Positions 35,675 through 44,403 of a DNA stretch of 64,000 nucleotides are shown one piece after another. A model generated the notes under the pieces. That model made no database searches and was not told where the DNA came from. It saw only the letters and a program-made list of their open reading frames with translations. Position 1 is the stretch's first letter. Each line of letters begins with the position of its first letter. Origin of the DNA: a bacterium (lineage in GTDB: Bacteria > CAIWAD01); contig JAUIFJ010000002.1 in assembly GCA_030429345.1 (NCBI GenBank), positions 62,001-126,000 on the forward strand, given 5' to 3'. Position numbers and translations under genes: made by a program.

Positions 35675-37831
35675 ATGCCCGCACTGCACCCTGTTCCGTC
35701 CAGCACGGAGGCACGCCCGCTCGTGCCTTTCGCGCGCTCCCTCCTGGGTTTGCTCGTTCTCGTTCTGCTCCTGCCCCCGTCATTGCAGGCGGACAGTTTC
35801 CGGCTGCTGGCCAAGGGGCCGGACTATGTGGACCTGGAATACATTCTGCCCAGGCTGGAGCTGAAGCAGTCCGCCTCCGGCGACTGGATCGCAGGGATTG
35901 AGGGAGCCTGCTTGAGCCTGGAGAAGGACGCTCCGGAAATTCCCGTCGAGGCAACCAGCCTGATCGTCCCTGCCGGCGGGTTCCACTCCGTGGAAGTCCT
36001 GGAGCAGGTCGAGGAACGAATCGCCGATCGCCCCCTGCGGCCTTCCCCTGGCAACCTCAAGCGCGATGGAGCGCCCGTCATTCGCACGAAAGGGCAGGCC
36101 TACTCGGACAAGCTCTGGCCCGCCGAGCCCGCCGAACTTGGCGCGGTCTACACCTTCCGGGATCACCGGGGCCAGGCCCTGCGCCTCTTCCCGGTCCGCC
36201 AGGCGGAAGGGCGGGACCTGCTGGTCACTCGCCGCATGGTGCTGCGGCTGCGTGCGGACGCGCCTTTCCCCGATCCACCGGCGACCGTCGACGCGGCCTT
36301 CGACCGCGTCTACCAGGAACATTTCCTCAACTATACGGCGCCCAGTCCCGAGGACCTGCAGAGCGAAAGCATGCTCGTGATCGCGCCGCCGGCGTATCAC
36401 CAGCAGCTCGGCGTATTCTCCTATTGGAAGAACCGGCTGGGCATCCAGGTCGAGCTGGTCTCAACGGACAGCCTGGTCATGGAGGCGGAAGCCCTGCAGG
36501 CCTTCATCTACTCGCAGTGGCAGCAGAAGGATTTCACCGCCCTGCTGCTGGTCGGCGAGTACATCCAGATTCCGCCCGTATACATCAGCGACGAGGACTA
36601 CGGGGACCAGACCTATGCCCTGCTGGAAGGGGAGGATGTCTACCCCGAGATCCTGCTGGGACGCATGCCCGCCGGCACCGTGGAGCACCTGGGCACGATG
36701 ATCGAACGGACCCTGCTCTACGAAAGCTGTTTCGGCGAGGACGAGTGGGTGGGGCGCGCCATGGGCATCGCTTCCGAAGAGGGAGTCGGCGATGATGGCG
36801 AGTACGACTGGGAACACATGGACAACATCCGCCTGGACCTGCTGGCCGGCGACTACGAGCAGGTGGACCAGCTCTACCCGCAGAACGATGTCAACTACAC
36901 CCAGATTCTCGACCTCTGGAACCAGGGGCGCGGACTGGTCAACTACACCGGACACGGCAACCACTGGCGCTGGGCGACGGGAAGCCTGACACACAACCGG
37001 GTGTATACCCTGGACAACTTCGGGAAATGGCCGGTCGTGCTCTCGGTGGCCTGCAACACGGCCTCCTTCGACGTCAGCACCTGCCTGGCCGAGGCGATGA
37101 TCCGCAGCCGTGACAGCAACGGCATGGCCATCGGCGCGGTCTCCGTCGTCGCCTCGACGATCTTCATTTCCTGGTCGCCGCCGATGGAACTGCAGGACAC
37201 CTTCAATGCCCTGCTTGCGCCCGCGGACGGCGAACGTTCCGTCGGCGTGCTGTTGACCGCTTCCGCGGCCTCCATGGTCGAGGGCTACTCCTGGTCCGGC
37301 AGCTACGAGGCGCGCTTCTTCCAGGTGATCGGCGACCCCATGCTGCGTGTGCGCACCCGTCCGGCCGTCGACCTGCAGATCGACGCGCCTGCAGTGATCG
37401 TCGAGGGACAAACGGGCATCGACCTGGGCAATCCGAACGCGACCTCCGTCACCTATTCCCTGCTGGCGGACAACGAGCTGGTCGCGGTGCAGCAGGTCCA
37501 GCCGAACGCGGAGGCCGTGCTGCGACTTCCCGAGGACCTGAATTCCGGGCAGGACCTGCTGTTATCGGCGGTCGGGGACAATCGTCGGCCCTGGCAGGGA
37601 TCGCTGGAGGTCGTGCCGGACTGGAGTCCCGAACTGCGCATCTTCGTCTTCGGCCCGACGGCCTACCTGTACTGGAGCACACACGAAGAGGCCGCGGGCT
37701 ACCGGATCTCTCATCGCCCCCTGGACTCCGCGGAGTGGGAGGTGCTGGCGGAGAGCACGCAGGAGATCGTCTACGCCATCGATACCAATGCCGGCAGCGG
37801 GAGCTACAGGGTCCAGGCCATTTTCAACTAG
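35675..37831 (+). CDS. C25 (gingipain-like) cysteine peptidase, short paralog without sorting domain
   Basis: This 718-residue secreted peptidase has a long basic N-region and hydrophobic signal (SLLGLLVLVLLLPPSLQA), a prodomain-like segment, and a C25 domain with His427 (NYTGHGN) and Cys460 (SVACNTASF). After the catalytic domain come one Ig-like module and a fibronectin-III-like end (TAYLYWSTHEEAAGYRISHR ... SGSYRVQAIFN). The cadherin-like repeats and the NPFNPST sorting domain of its two paralogs are absent, so it is probably released or anchored differently. ATG 35675 follows GTG 35672; GGAGAAG lies about 8-10 bases upstream. It converges on the aminopropyltransferase gene. Confidence 0.9.
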   Translation: MPALHPVPSSTEARPLVPFARSLLGLLVLVLLLPPSLQADSFRLLAKGPDYVDLEYILPRLELKQSASGDWIAGIEGACLSLEKDAPEIPVEATSLIVPAGGFHSVEVLEQVEERIADRPLRPSPGNLKRDGAPVIRTKGQAYSDKLWPAEPAELGAVYTFRDHRGQALRLFPVRQAEGRDLLVTRRMVLRLRADAPFPDPPATVDAAFDRVYQEHFLNYTAPSPEDLQSESMLVIAPPAYHQQLGVFSYWKNRLGIQVELVSTDSLVMEAEALQAFIYSQWQQKDFTALLLVGEYIQIPPVYISDEDYGDQTYALLEGEDVYPEILLGRMPAGTVEHLGTMIERTLLYESCFGEDEWVGRAMGIASEEGVGDDGEYDWEHMDNIRLDLLAGDYEQVDQLYPQNDVNYTQILDLWNQGRGLVNYTGHGNHWRWATGSLTHNRVYTLDNFGKWPVVLSVACNTASFDVSTCLAEAMIRSRDSNGMAIGAVSVVASTIFISWSPPMELQDTFNALLAPADGERSVGVLLTASAASMVEGYSWSGSYEARFFQVIGDPMLRVRTRPAVDLQIDAPAVIVEGQTGIDLGNPNATSVTYSLLADNELVAVQQVQPNAEAVLRLPEDLNSGQDLLLSAVGDNRRPWQGSLEVVPDWSPELRIFVFGPTAYLYWSTHEEAAGYRISHRPLDSAEWEVLAESTQEIVYAIDTNAGSGSYRVQAIFN

Positions 37832-37859
37832 AATCCATACCCGGTTGAGCGGGACCGTT

Positions 37860-39416
37860 CTACTGCAGGTCCCAGAAACTGCGCCCGTAGTACTCGTAGA
37901 GCACGGGAGTCGAACTGCTGTTGGGGCGGATCTGCAGGCTGTCGGCGGCCAGACCGGCCCCGAAGCGGAAGAGCGCCGGCGCCAGCTCGGCGTTGTAGTA
38001 CTTCAGTCCTTCCGGCAGCCGGGCATGGGTCAGCAGCGAATCCAGGTCCTGCGGAAACCGCGCCGGCGCCTTCTGTCCCATGACCCAGCCCCACTCGCCC
38101 ATGGTCGGCACATGGGTGTGCCAATGTCTCACATTTTCCAGCCCGGCATCCGAGAAGGTGCGCCCGATGCAGAGGAAGGCCTCCCAGCTGAAGAGCGGGC
38201 TGGTGGCCTGGCTGCAAAGCACGCCGCCGGGAGCCAGCAGGCGGGAGAGCCGCTGCAGGAACTCGCGGCTGTAGAGCCGCGCCAGGTCGACGGTGGAAGG
38301 GTCCGGGAAATCCATGTAGACCAGGTCGTAGAAACCGCCTTCCTCGGGCAGCCGCTCGATCTCCACCGCCGCGTCGCCGTGGATCACGCGCAGGCGGGGA
38401 TCCTGCAGCGCGCCCCCGTTCAGCGCCACCAGCTCCGCTTCCGTCCGGAAGAGGCGTGTGACAACCGGGTCCAGGTCGACCAGGTCCACCTGCTCGACGC
38501 CCTCGTAGCGCAGGACCTCCCGCGCCAGGCAGCCGTCGCCGCCGCCCAGGATCAGCACGCGCTTCTGCCCGGCGGACAGCGCCATGGGCGGGTGGGCCAT
38601 GCTTTCGTGGTAGCGGTATTCGTCGTAGGACGAAAGCTGCAGCCTGGCGTCCAGGTAGAACCAGAGCCAGTCCCGCCAGCGGGTGAAGACGATGCGGTGA
38701 TACAGGCTCTGCTCGCTGAGCACGATCGGGTCGCGGTAGCGCAGCTGCTCGCCGTACTCGACGATCGGGCGCAGGCCCGTCAGCAGGCCGCCGAAGAGCA
38801 GGACCCCGCCGAGCGCGGCCCAGCCCGTGCGCCGCGGCTGGGCCAGGGAAGGGCGACAGCGCGTATACAGGAAGAGCGCCACCAGCAGGTTCAGTCCGGC
38901 GAAGAGCGGCGGCGTCCAGGTCATGCCCAGTTTCGGCAGGGCGACGAAGGCGAAGAGCAGTCCCCCCAGCAGGCTGCCGATGTAGTCCACTTCCAGTACC
39001 GAGCTGACGTTGTCCTTCAGCTCGACATCCTTTTCCGCGATGCGCATCACGAGCGGCAGTTCCAGGCCGATGAGGAAGCCGACGGCGATTGCCATGCCGT
39101 AGAGCAGGGTCGGGGTCCAGTGGACCAGCCCCTGGGCGCCGTGGACCAGGGCGCTGCTCGAGCCGGCGAGCAGGGACAGCAGGATCTCGATGCGGATGAA
39201 GCGGTCGAGCAGGTCGCCCCCGATCAGCCGGGACCAGCGGCTGCCCAGCCCCATGGCGAACATCATCAGGGAGATCACGAGGGTGAACTGGATCACGGTG
39301 TTGCCGAGGAACCAGCCCGCCAGGGTGGAGAGGCTGTATTCGGCGACGATGCCGGAAAGGCCGGTCAGCAGGATGCAGAGGCGAAGCAGGCCGAGGGGCG
39401 GCGAGGGGGCTGTCAC
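37860..39416 (-). CDS. Membrane-fused polyamine aminopropyltransferase (spermidine-synthase-like)
   Basis: This 518-residue protein has about seven transmembrane helices in its first ~220 residues (GLSGIVAEYSLSTLAGWFLG; GFLIGLELPLVMRIAEKD), then a spermidine-synthase fold with the nucleotide-binding VLILGGGDGCLAREVLRYEG, VDLVDLDP, HGDAAVEIERL and YDLVYMDFPDPS. Members transfer aminopropyl groups from decarboxylated S-adenosylmethionine to a polyamine; in PspA-linked operons the true substrate is uncertain. It is the last gene of the six-gene minus-strand operon, overlapping the DUF350 stop by 4 bases. Confidence 0.88.
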   Translation of the reverse strand: MTAPSPPLGLLRLCILLTGLSGIVAEYSLSTLAGWFLGNTVIQFTLVISLMMFAMGLGSRWSRLIGGDLLDRFIRIEILLSLLAGSSSALVHGAQGLVHWTPTLLYGMAIAVGFLIGLELPLVMRIAEKDVELKDNVSSVLEVDYIGSLLGGLLFAFVALPKLGMTWTPPLFAGLNLLVALFLYTRCRPSLAQPRRTGWAALGGVLLFGGLLTGLRPIVEYGEQLRYRDPIVLSEQSLYHRIVFTRWRDWLWFYLDARLQLSSYDEYRYHESMAHPPMALSAGQKRVLILGGGDGCLAREVLRYEGVEQVDLVDLDPVVTRLFRTEAELVALNGGALQDPRLRVIHGDAAVEIERLPEEGGFYDLVYMDFPDPSTVDLARLYSREFLQRLSRLLAPGGVLCSQATSPLFSWEAFLCIGRTFSDAGLENVRHWHTHVPTMGEWGWVMGQKAPARFPQDLDSLLTHARLPEGLKYYNAELAPALFRFGAGLAADSLQIRPNSSSTPVLYEYYGRSFWDLQ

Positions 39417-40279
39417 ACGGCCCAGCCGATCAGCACGGTGCAGCCGATGTAGGCGAAGGCCTCGATCAGCCCGGCGCCGGGATTCGGCTTCTCCTGGTGG
39501 GCGATCTCCTCGCTGATCTTGCGTCCGGGGAGCAGGATGCGATCGGCGAGCCAGCGCAGCAGCGGCACAAGAAGCAGGGCTGCCAGGGTGTAGACGAGGA
39601 AATCGGCCAAGGCGATGCTCGCCCCGTCATAGTCGCCCTGGGTGCCGATGCGCACCAGGTTGCCCGTCGCCACCAGCATGCCCGCGTAGGCGATGCCCGC
39701 GGCGGCGTTGTCCTTGTGCTCGATTTCGGCGTGCAGGTCGTAGTCCAGCGTGGCCGTGTAGACGCGGGCCGCCAGCACGAGCACGACCTGCCCGACCAGC
39801 CAGAAGGCCAGGGCCGTGTGCACTCCGCCGCCCTGCCCGCTGACCGCTCCGAAGATCACCAGCGCGCCGGCAATGGCGCTGCCCGCCTCCACCACGCCGG
39901 TGCCGGCGTTCTGGTCCTCGATGACTTCCTTGCGGTTGTCGAAGGTGTGGAGAATCAGCTTGTTGTTGATCCAGAGGCTGAGCTGCAGCAGGACAATCCC
40001 CAATCCGCCCCAGAGGCCCAGGTCGAGCAGGTCGAATTCCAGGCCGCTGCTCGGGCCGTCCAGCGCCGAGCCAAGCACGATCACCAGGGCGACCCAGAGC
40101 CCGAGCTGACGCAGGGCATAGGCCAGGTTGTCCTTGTCCACCAGTTCGGACTGGCTGTCGATGCCGGGGTGGAGCAGGCCGTCGACCCACTTGCCAAGAC
40201 CCAGGATTACCAGGGCGGCGAGCACGAGCAGGAGGCTGTGCAGCAGGTCCGTGGGATGAATGTGCGCAAAGTCGGGCAT
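39413..40279 (-). CDS. DUF350 membrane protein (two DUF350 units, YjfL-like)
   Basis: This 288-residue integral membrane protein has about eight helices. DUF350 repeats are recognisable from the tandem pattern KDNLAYALRQLGLWVALVIV and KDNAAAGIAYAGMLVATGNL, each followed by a helix pair, plus GAGLIEAFAYIGCTVLIGWAV at the end. DUF350 proteins recur with PspA, DUF4178 and spermidine-synthase genes in predicted membrane-stress operons. The biochemical role is unknown. Confidence 0.9.
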   Translation of the reverse strand: MPDFAHIHPTDLLHSLLLVLAALVILGLGKWVDGLLHPGIDSQSELVDKDNLAYALRQLGLWVALVIVLGSALDGPSSGLEFDLLDLGLWGGLGIVLLQLSLWINNKLILHTFDNRKEVIEDQNAGTGVVEAGSAIAGALVIFGAVSGQGGGVHTALAFWLVGQVVLVLAARVYTATLDYDLHAEIEHKDNAAAGIAYAGMLVATGNLVRIGTQGDYDGASIALADFLVYTLAALLLVPLLRWLADRILLPGRKISEEIAHQEKPNPGAGLIEAFAYIGCTVLIGWAV

Positions 40280-40288
40280 GCCGTTCCC

Positions 40289-41008
40289 CTACTTGCCGAA
40301 ACCACCGCTGCGGCTGCGAAGACCGCTGCGGCTGCGTCCCGTGCGGGCGTCTCGGCCCATGCGGTTGTTGACGCGATTGCCGAAGGCGCTGCGGCCGCCG
40401 CGATCGAAGAAGGCCTTGTTGGTCTTGCGGGTCACGGTGCCGTTGGTGCCGAAACTGCGATTGTTGCCGGAGCCGTACCAGGCGCGTCCTCGGTTGTAGT
40501 TGCCGCGGAAGTCGTTGTAGTAGCCCCGCGAGATGCGCGGCCCGGAGATCATGTCGAACATGGCCGACATGAACATCCACTTGCCGTAGAATTCCCAGAA
40601 GCTGCCGCCGCTTCCGTCGCTGCGCCATTGACCGTATTTCTCGTTGCCCACGTACTGGTAGCCGGGCGGAAGAGGAGTCTTGCTCAGGGGCCCGCCCTCG
40701 CTGCGATTGAGCAGGGTCATGCCCAGGTCTCCTTCGTGGCGCTGGAAGGTCTTCTTGTCGATCTGAACCCAGTCGGTGGCTACTTCGCTCAGGTCTTCCT
40801 TCGAGGCGTCGCCGTAGACGATCTTGTACTTGTGGTGATAGCTGGGCAGGAAAGCGCCGACTTTCTGCATGTCGGCCAGGGTCAGCGAGAAATCCGGGTA
40901 TTCCATGTAGAGCTTGACGTAGCGGTCGAGCACCTTGCTGTCCCCGCCGCCGCCACAGGCAGAAAAGAACAGCAGGCTCAGCGCAAGAACAAGGGAACGG
41001 AAGCTCAT
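40289..41008 (-). CDS. Lipoprotein of the PspA operon, Gly/Arg/Asn-rich C-terminus
   Basis: This 239-residue exported lipoprotein (MSFRSLVLALSLLFFSACGG, Cys18) has a globular N-terminal half and an N-x-R/G-rich, basic, low-complexity C-terminus (RGYYNDFRGNYNRGRAWYGS, then TNKAFFDRGGRSAFGNRVNN). It occupies the position of YjfM in the E. coli yjf operon, though no clear sequence match was recognised. Its start overlaps the DUF4178 stop. The basic tail may contact phospholipid or surface polyanion; that is a guess. Confidence 0.75.
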   Translation of the reverse strand: MSFRSLVLALSLLFFSACGGGGDSKVLDRYVKLYMEYPDFSLTLADMQKVGAFLPSYHHKYKIVYGDASKEDLSEVATDWVQIDKKTFQRHEGDLGMTLLNRSEGGPLSKTPLPPGYQYVGNEKYGQWRSDGSGGSFWEFYGKWMFMSAMFDMISGPRISRGYYNDFRGNYNRGRAWYGSGNNRSFGTNGTVTRKTNKAFFDRGGRSAFGNRVNNRMGRDARTGRSRSGLRSRSGGFGK

Positions 41009-41541
41009 GAGCCCTCCGGTGCGGGCAGGATGTTGGCGAAGCGGTACTCTTCAACGTAGTCGCCTACCGCCAGGCTGAAGTCCTCGTCGCCCCACTGCTC
41101 GATGGTCAGGGAGTGCTCCTCCGCCGCGTCTTCGTAGTCATAGGCCAGCAGGGGTTTCTCGTCGCCTTGCCCGTCCAGCCTGAAGTAGGCGGCCGAATTC
41201 TCGACCAGGCGGTAGTCGATGCCCCCGAAGGAGACCTTCTTCGGCGGCTTCTCCTTTTCGCGGATGTAGTCCAGGATCATCTCGTTCAGCTCGGAAGCGG
41301 GGAGTTTCCGGGTCACCAGCCAGCTGCCGGCCTCATCCTCGTCCTTCTCGACGTAGATCGTTCCTTCCGGCCCGTGGCATTCGAACTCGCGGGTGCGGCC
41401 GCCGCTTTCCCAGCTGTACTCGTGGATCGCCCGCACCTGGTAGACATCGCCCAGGTACTCGAAGAGGCAGCCGCGCTCCAGGGTGTCCATGGTCATCCCG
41501 GCGTTCGGGTCGGCCTTATTCTTCTTGAAGAACGAGAACAC
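41005..41541 (-). CDS. DUF4178 protein (YjfK-like position)
   Basis: This 178-residue soluble protein begins at GTG 41541, sharing one base with the PspA stop (TAGTG). Its N-terminus VFSFFKKNKADPNAG is typical of operon partners of PspA, followed by the DUF4178 beta-sandwich pattern (LERGCLFEYLGDVYQVRAIH, WESGGRTREFECHG, YVEKDEDEAGSWLVTRKL, LTIEQWGDEDFSLAVGDYVE). Predicted to act with DUF350 and the aminopropyltransferase; function unknown. Confidence 0.82.
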   Translation of the reverse strand: MFSFFKKNKADPNAGMTMDTLERGCLFEYLGDVYQVRAIHEYSWESGGRTREFECHGPEGTIYVEKDEDEAGSWLVTRKLPASELNEMILDYIREKEKPPKKVSFGGIDYRLVENSAAYFRLDGQGDEKPLLAYDYEDAAEEHSLTIEQWGDEDFSLAVGDYVEEYRFANILPAPEGS

Positions 41542-42263
41542 TAGAGCCCCATCTTCTTCTTCAGTTCGTCCAGGGAATCCTGTCCGGGAGGCAGGGCCTT
41601 GCCCTCGCTGTCCGTCCCTGACTGCAGGGCCTGGTTGATCTGGTCGTCGACGCTGCCGCTGCCGCTTTCCAGCAGCTCGCCATAGCTTTCGGCCAGGGTT
41701 TCTTCCTCCTCGACCTTTTCCTTCATCCGCTCGAGCATGGCAATGGTGCCGCCCGAGTCGATCTTGCTCAGCTGCTGGTTGATCTTGCGCGAGGCCTTGG
41801 CCGTCTTGGCGCGGGCCTTGAGCGTCACCAGGTCGTTCTCGAAGCTCTGGATCCTGGTCTTCAGGGTGCCGACGCTGCCTTCCAGCTTCTGCACCATGGC
41901 GCGCTGCTGTTCGCTGTCCTTGAAGGCGCGGGTCGACTTGCCGACGCACTCTTCCTTGCGCGTCAGGGCCTCGCGGGCCAGGCTTTCGCCCTGGGCCGAA
42001 TCGAGCTGGCCGTTCTTGACCTTGTTCAGCAGCATCATCGCCTTGCGCTCGTAGTCCAGGGCCAGGTTCTTCTGCTCCTCGCCCATCTTGCGCATGCGGA
42101 TCTCGCTGGCCTTGACTTCGGCCAGGCTGCGCATGGTTTCCTGCAGGTCCTTCTTCAGGTCGCGGATGCCCTGTTCGGTGAGCTTGATCGGGTTTTCCAG
42201 CTTGTTGAGCGCGCTGTGGGCTTCGCTCTCTCCGATCTTGAAGAGTCGCTTGAAGATGTTCAT
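41541..42263 (-). CDS. PspA/IM30-family protein
   Basis: This 240-residue, almost entirely coiled-coil protein begins MNIFKRLFKIGESEAHSALN and continues ENPIKLTEQGIRDLKKDLQE, the amphipathic helix a0 and first hairpin of PspA/IM30 (ESCRT-III relatives), and ends in a GTDSEGKALPPG-type tail. Such proteins bind stressed inner membrane and stabilise or remodel it. The genomic partners (DUF2170, DUF4178, DUF350) match the yjfI-yjfJ-yjfK-yjfL type of operon, so it resembles YjfJ more than the classical phage-shock PspA. Its start overlaps the DUF2170 stop. Confidence 0.93.
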   Translation of the reverse strand: MNIFKRLFKIGESEAHSALNKLENPIKLTEQGIRDLKKDLQETMRSLAEVKASEIRMRKMGEEQKNLALDYERKAMMLLNKVKNGQLDSAQGESLAREALTRKEECVGKSTRAFKDSEQQRAMVQKLEGSVGTLKTRIQSFENDLVTLKARAKTAKASRKINQQLSKIDSGGTIAMLERMKEKVEEEETLAESYGELLESGSGSVDDQINQALQSGTDSEGKALPPGQDSLDELKKKMGL

Positions 42264-42664
42264 GCCGTCCTCCCTTTGGCGATGTCCAGCAGGCGGTCCG
42301 CGTGTTCCGCCATGGCCAGGCGCAGGCTGTCGATGCTGGCGTCCAGTTCGTCCAGATCCAGCGAGGCGAGCTGCAGGGTGTCGCGGAAGAAGAGCCGACG
42401 GCCCTCCTCGTCCAGGCAGTAGGCGCCGTGGACCAGCTCGCGGTTGTACTGCAGCAGGCTGCGGTAGGCACTGGCGCTGCAGTCGGGGGCCAGGTCCAGA
42501 ATGTGCTGTTCCAGGATCAGGATCGGGTCTTCGCAGTCGATGACCAGATTGACAATGCCGCTCTCGGGATCGTTGACGATCACCAGCTCCTCTTCCTCGT
42601 CGACGGTGTCGACGGAGAGGTTCAGGCGCGACAGGTACTCGCGCACTTTGTCGAAATTGCTCAC
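42260..42664 (-). CDS. DUF2170 protein (YjfI-like), first gene of the PspA operon
   Basis: This 134-residue soluble acidic protein contains LSRLNLSVDTVDEEEELVIV, LVIDCEDPILILEQHILDLA, SLLQYNRELVHGAYCLDEEG and RDTLQLASLDLDELDASIDS, all characteristic of DUF2170. In E. coli-type operons it precedes a PspA homolog, as here. Its fold resembles a secretion-chaperone or sensor-like domain, but its role is not established. It is read divergently from the polysaccharide deacetylase gene across an 82-bp gap that should hold both promoters. Confidence 0.88.
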   Translation of the reverse strand: MSNFDKVREYLSRLNLSVDTVDEEEELVIVNDPESGIVNLVIDCEDPILILEQHILDLAPDCSASAYRSLLQYNRELVHGAYCLDEEGRRLFFRDTLQLASLDLDELDASIDSLRLAMAEHADRLLDIAKGRTA

Positions 42665-42746
42665 GATGGGTTCCTTTCCAGGCCGGGATCAGCGCCCGGT
42701 TCTCCGTACTCTGTCCTTTGCGAATTTGGTATAAGAGTGGGGTTCA

Positions 42747-43577
42747 ATGAAGCCGCTTCGAGCGCTCTTCTCGGTCGATCTCGAGCTGCCTTCGGCGGCC
42801 TGCAACCTGCGAGGACGGCTTACCGCCCAACAGGCTGCCGCATTGGACTCGCGCCTCCCCGAGCAGTTTCAGGTTCTCTTCGAGCGGATCCGCTCCCTGG
42901 GCCTGCGCGCGACCTGGTTCGTACAGGGGCCGGTGGCAGAACGGTACCCGGAACTGCTGGACCGGCTGGCGGAGGCGGAGCAGCCCATTGCCTGCCACGG
43001 CTATCGCCACCTGCCGGTGCGCTCCCTGGGACCGGGCGAATTCTCCGAAGACCTCCTGCGGGCCCGGGCGGCCCTGTCGCCCTGGCTGCCGCAACGACCG
43101 GGCTATCGCGCGCCCAGTTTCAGCCTGGACTGGCAGGCGGAAATGGACTGGCTGGCCCTGGCCGCCGCCGGCTTCGCCTGGTCGTCGAGCGTGATGCGCG
43201 CCCGCGCCGGCGGCCCTGCCCTCCCCGCCGAACTGTCTGCCGGCCGTCCCTGGCGCGAGCCGGGAAGCGGGGTGCTTGAACTGCCCCTGGGAGGCCGCCG
43301 CCTGGCGGGCCTGCCGCTGGCCTGGGGCGGCGGCTTCTGGCTGCGCGTCCTGCCGCTTTCTTTCAACATCGCCGGCCTGAAGAGCGACTGCCGGGAGGGC
43401 CGGCTGGCCCATGTATACCTTCACCCCTGGGAGCTGGACGCCGGGCAGCCCCGTGTCGTACACGGCTGGCGCGGCCTGCGCCACTACACGGGCATGCGAG
43501 GGTTGTCGCACAGGCTGGAAGTCCTTGCGCAGCGCTTCGAGCTGGTGCCGCTCGGGCCGGAGGAGGCGGTGGAATAG
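42747..43577 (+). CDS. Polysaccharide deacetylase (NodB-type, DUF3473-like C-terminus)
   Basis: This 276-residue protein begins LFSVDLELP, with the SVD-type first catalytic motif, then ACHGYRHLPV (metal-binding His pair), RAPSFSLDW and a C-terminal VYLHPWELDAGQPRV segment followed by GMRGLSHRLEVLAQRFELVP, as in the XrtA/exopolysaccharide-associated deacetylases. It should remove N-acetyl groups from a surface glycan or its precursor. It stands at the edge of the polysaccharide locus. A TATAAG at 42730-42735 may be its -10 element, only 11 bases from the ATG, with a poor -35. Confidence 0.88.
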   Translation: MKPLRALFSVDLELPSAACNLRGRLTAQQAAALDSRLPEQFQVLFERIRSLGLRATWFVQGPVAERYPELLDRLAEAEQPIACHGYRHLPVRSLGPGEFSEDLLRARAALSPWLPQRPGYRAPSFSLDWQAEMDWLALAAAGFAWSSSVMRARAGGPALPAELSAGRPWREPGSGVLELPLGGRRLAGLPLAWGGGFWLRVLPLSFNIAGLKSDCREGRLAHVYLHPWELDAGQPRVVHGWRGLRHYTGMRGLSHRLEVLAQRFELVPLGPEEAVE

Positions 43578-43687
43578 CTTCGGTTGCCAGGCATCCGATC
43601 CCGTTGTGCTTCATTGCGGGTAGAGGTGGGATTCCGCCGAAAGGAACTGAGGAAAGCGCTCAACCGGACCCGGGACCGGTCCCCTGC

Positions 43688-44392
43688 CTAGCTGTCCTGC
43701 CGTGAGACAATCCCGCGGGCGCGGTTCTCGCGGGCGCGCTGCCAGGCGCGGCGGGTGTTGAGGATCGCGCCGCGCAGGCTGCCGGCGAAGACGGACCATT
43801 GCTCGCGGTCCTCGCGATCGCCTTCGAAGAAGACCGGCTTGCCGAAGACCACGCTGATCTTGCGGGCGCGGGGCACGCTGTGGCCCTTGCCCATGGCGTC
43901 GTGCGCGCCGTCGATATAGGCCGGAATGACGGGCAGGTTGTACTTCGCCGCCAGGTAGCCCACCCCGACCTTGAAGCTGGCCACCTTGCCGCTCTTGCTG
44001 CGCGTTCCCTCCGGAAAAATGATGATGCTGTGTCCCCTGGACAGCGCGTCCTCCGTGGCCGTGAAGGCCTCCTTCAGCTTGGCGCTGCGCTCGATGGGGA
44101 GCACATTCATGAAGATGCGGAAGAAGACCGCCTTGAAGCGGGAAGAGAAGAAGTAGTCCCGCGCGGCGACGGGGTGCACGCGGTGCATCATCGAATAGGG
44201 GAAGGCGCTCAGCAGCACGCCGGCATCGTAGTGGCTGGAGTGGTTGGCCACGATGATGCAGGGCAGGTTCTCCATCAGCCGGTTGCGGTAGTGGTAGCTG
44301 ACGCGGTTGTAGCCGAACAGGAAGATGTCCAGCAGGAAATGCATCACGATGCGCAGGATGCGCTCGACCAGCAGATGCAGGAAGACCACCAT
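43688..44392 (-). CDS. 1-acyl-sn-glycerol-3-phosphate acyltransferase-like protein (PlsC family)
   Basis: This 234-residue membrane-associated acyltransferase has an N-terminal hydrophobic helix and the PlsC motifs NHSSHYD (HX4D catalytic pair), IIIFPEGTRSKSG and a later VIPAYIDGAHDAMG. Family members acylate lysophosphatidate, but relatives in glycan loci can acylate other acceptors. It is the last gene of the minus-strand arm (uge-like, rfbA, wecB, plsC), 11 bases after wecB, and converges on the deacetylase gene. Confidence 0.88.
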   Translation of the reverse strand: MVVFLHLLVERILRIVMHFLLDIFLFGYNRVSYHYRNRLMENLPCIIVANHSSHYDAGVLLSAFPYSMMHRVHPVAARDYFFSSRFKAVFFRIFMNVLPIERSAKLKEAFTATEDALSRGHSIIIFPEGTRSKSGKVASFKVGVGYLAAKYNLPVIPAYIDGAHDAMGKGHSVPRARKISVVFGKPVFFEGDREDREQWSVFAGSLRGAILNTRRAWQRARENRARGIVSRQDS

Positions 44393-44403
44393 TCCCGGGA
44401 ACC

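Noticed and set aside
31412-35689. A 1425-codon open frame on the minus strand, and similar long frames at 26030-29659 (-), 252-2084 (+) and 19058-21787 (+)
   Set aside because: They lie antisense to genes with clear domains, have low-complexity His/Gln/Arg-rich translations typical of GC-rich shadow frames, and have no recognisable motifs.
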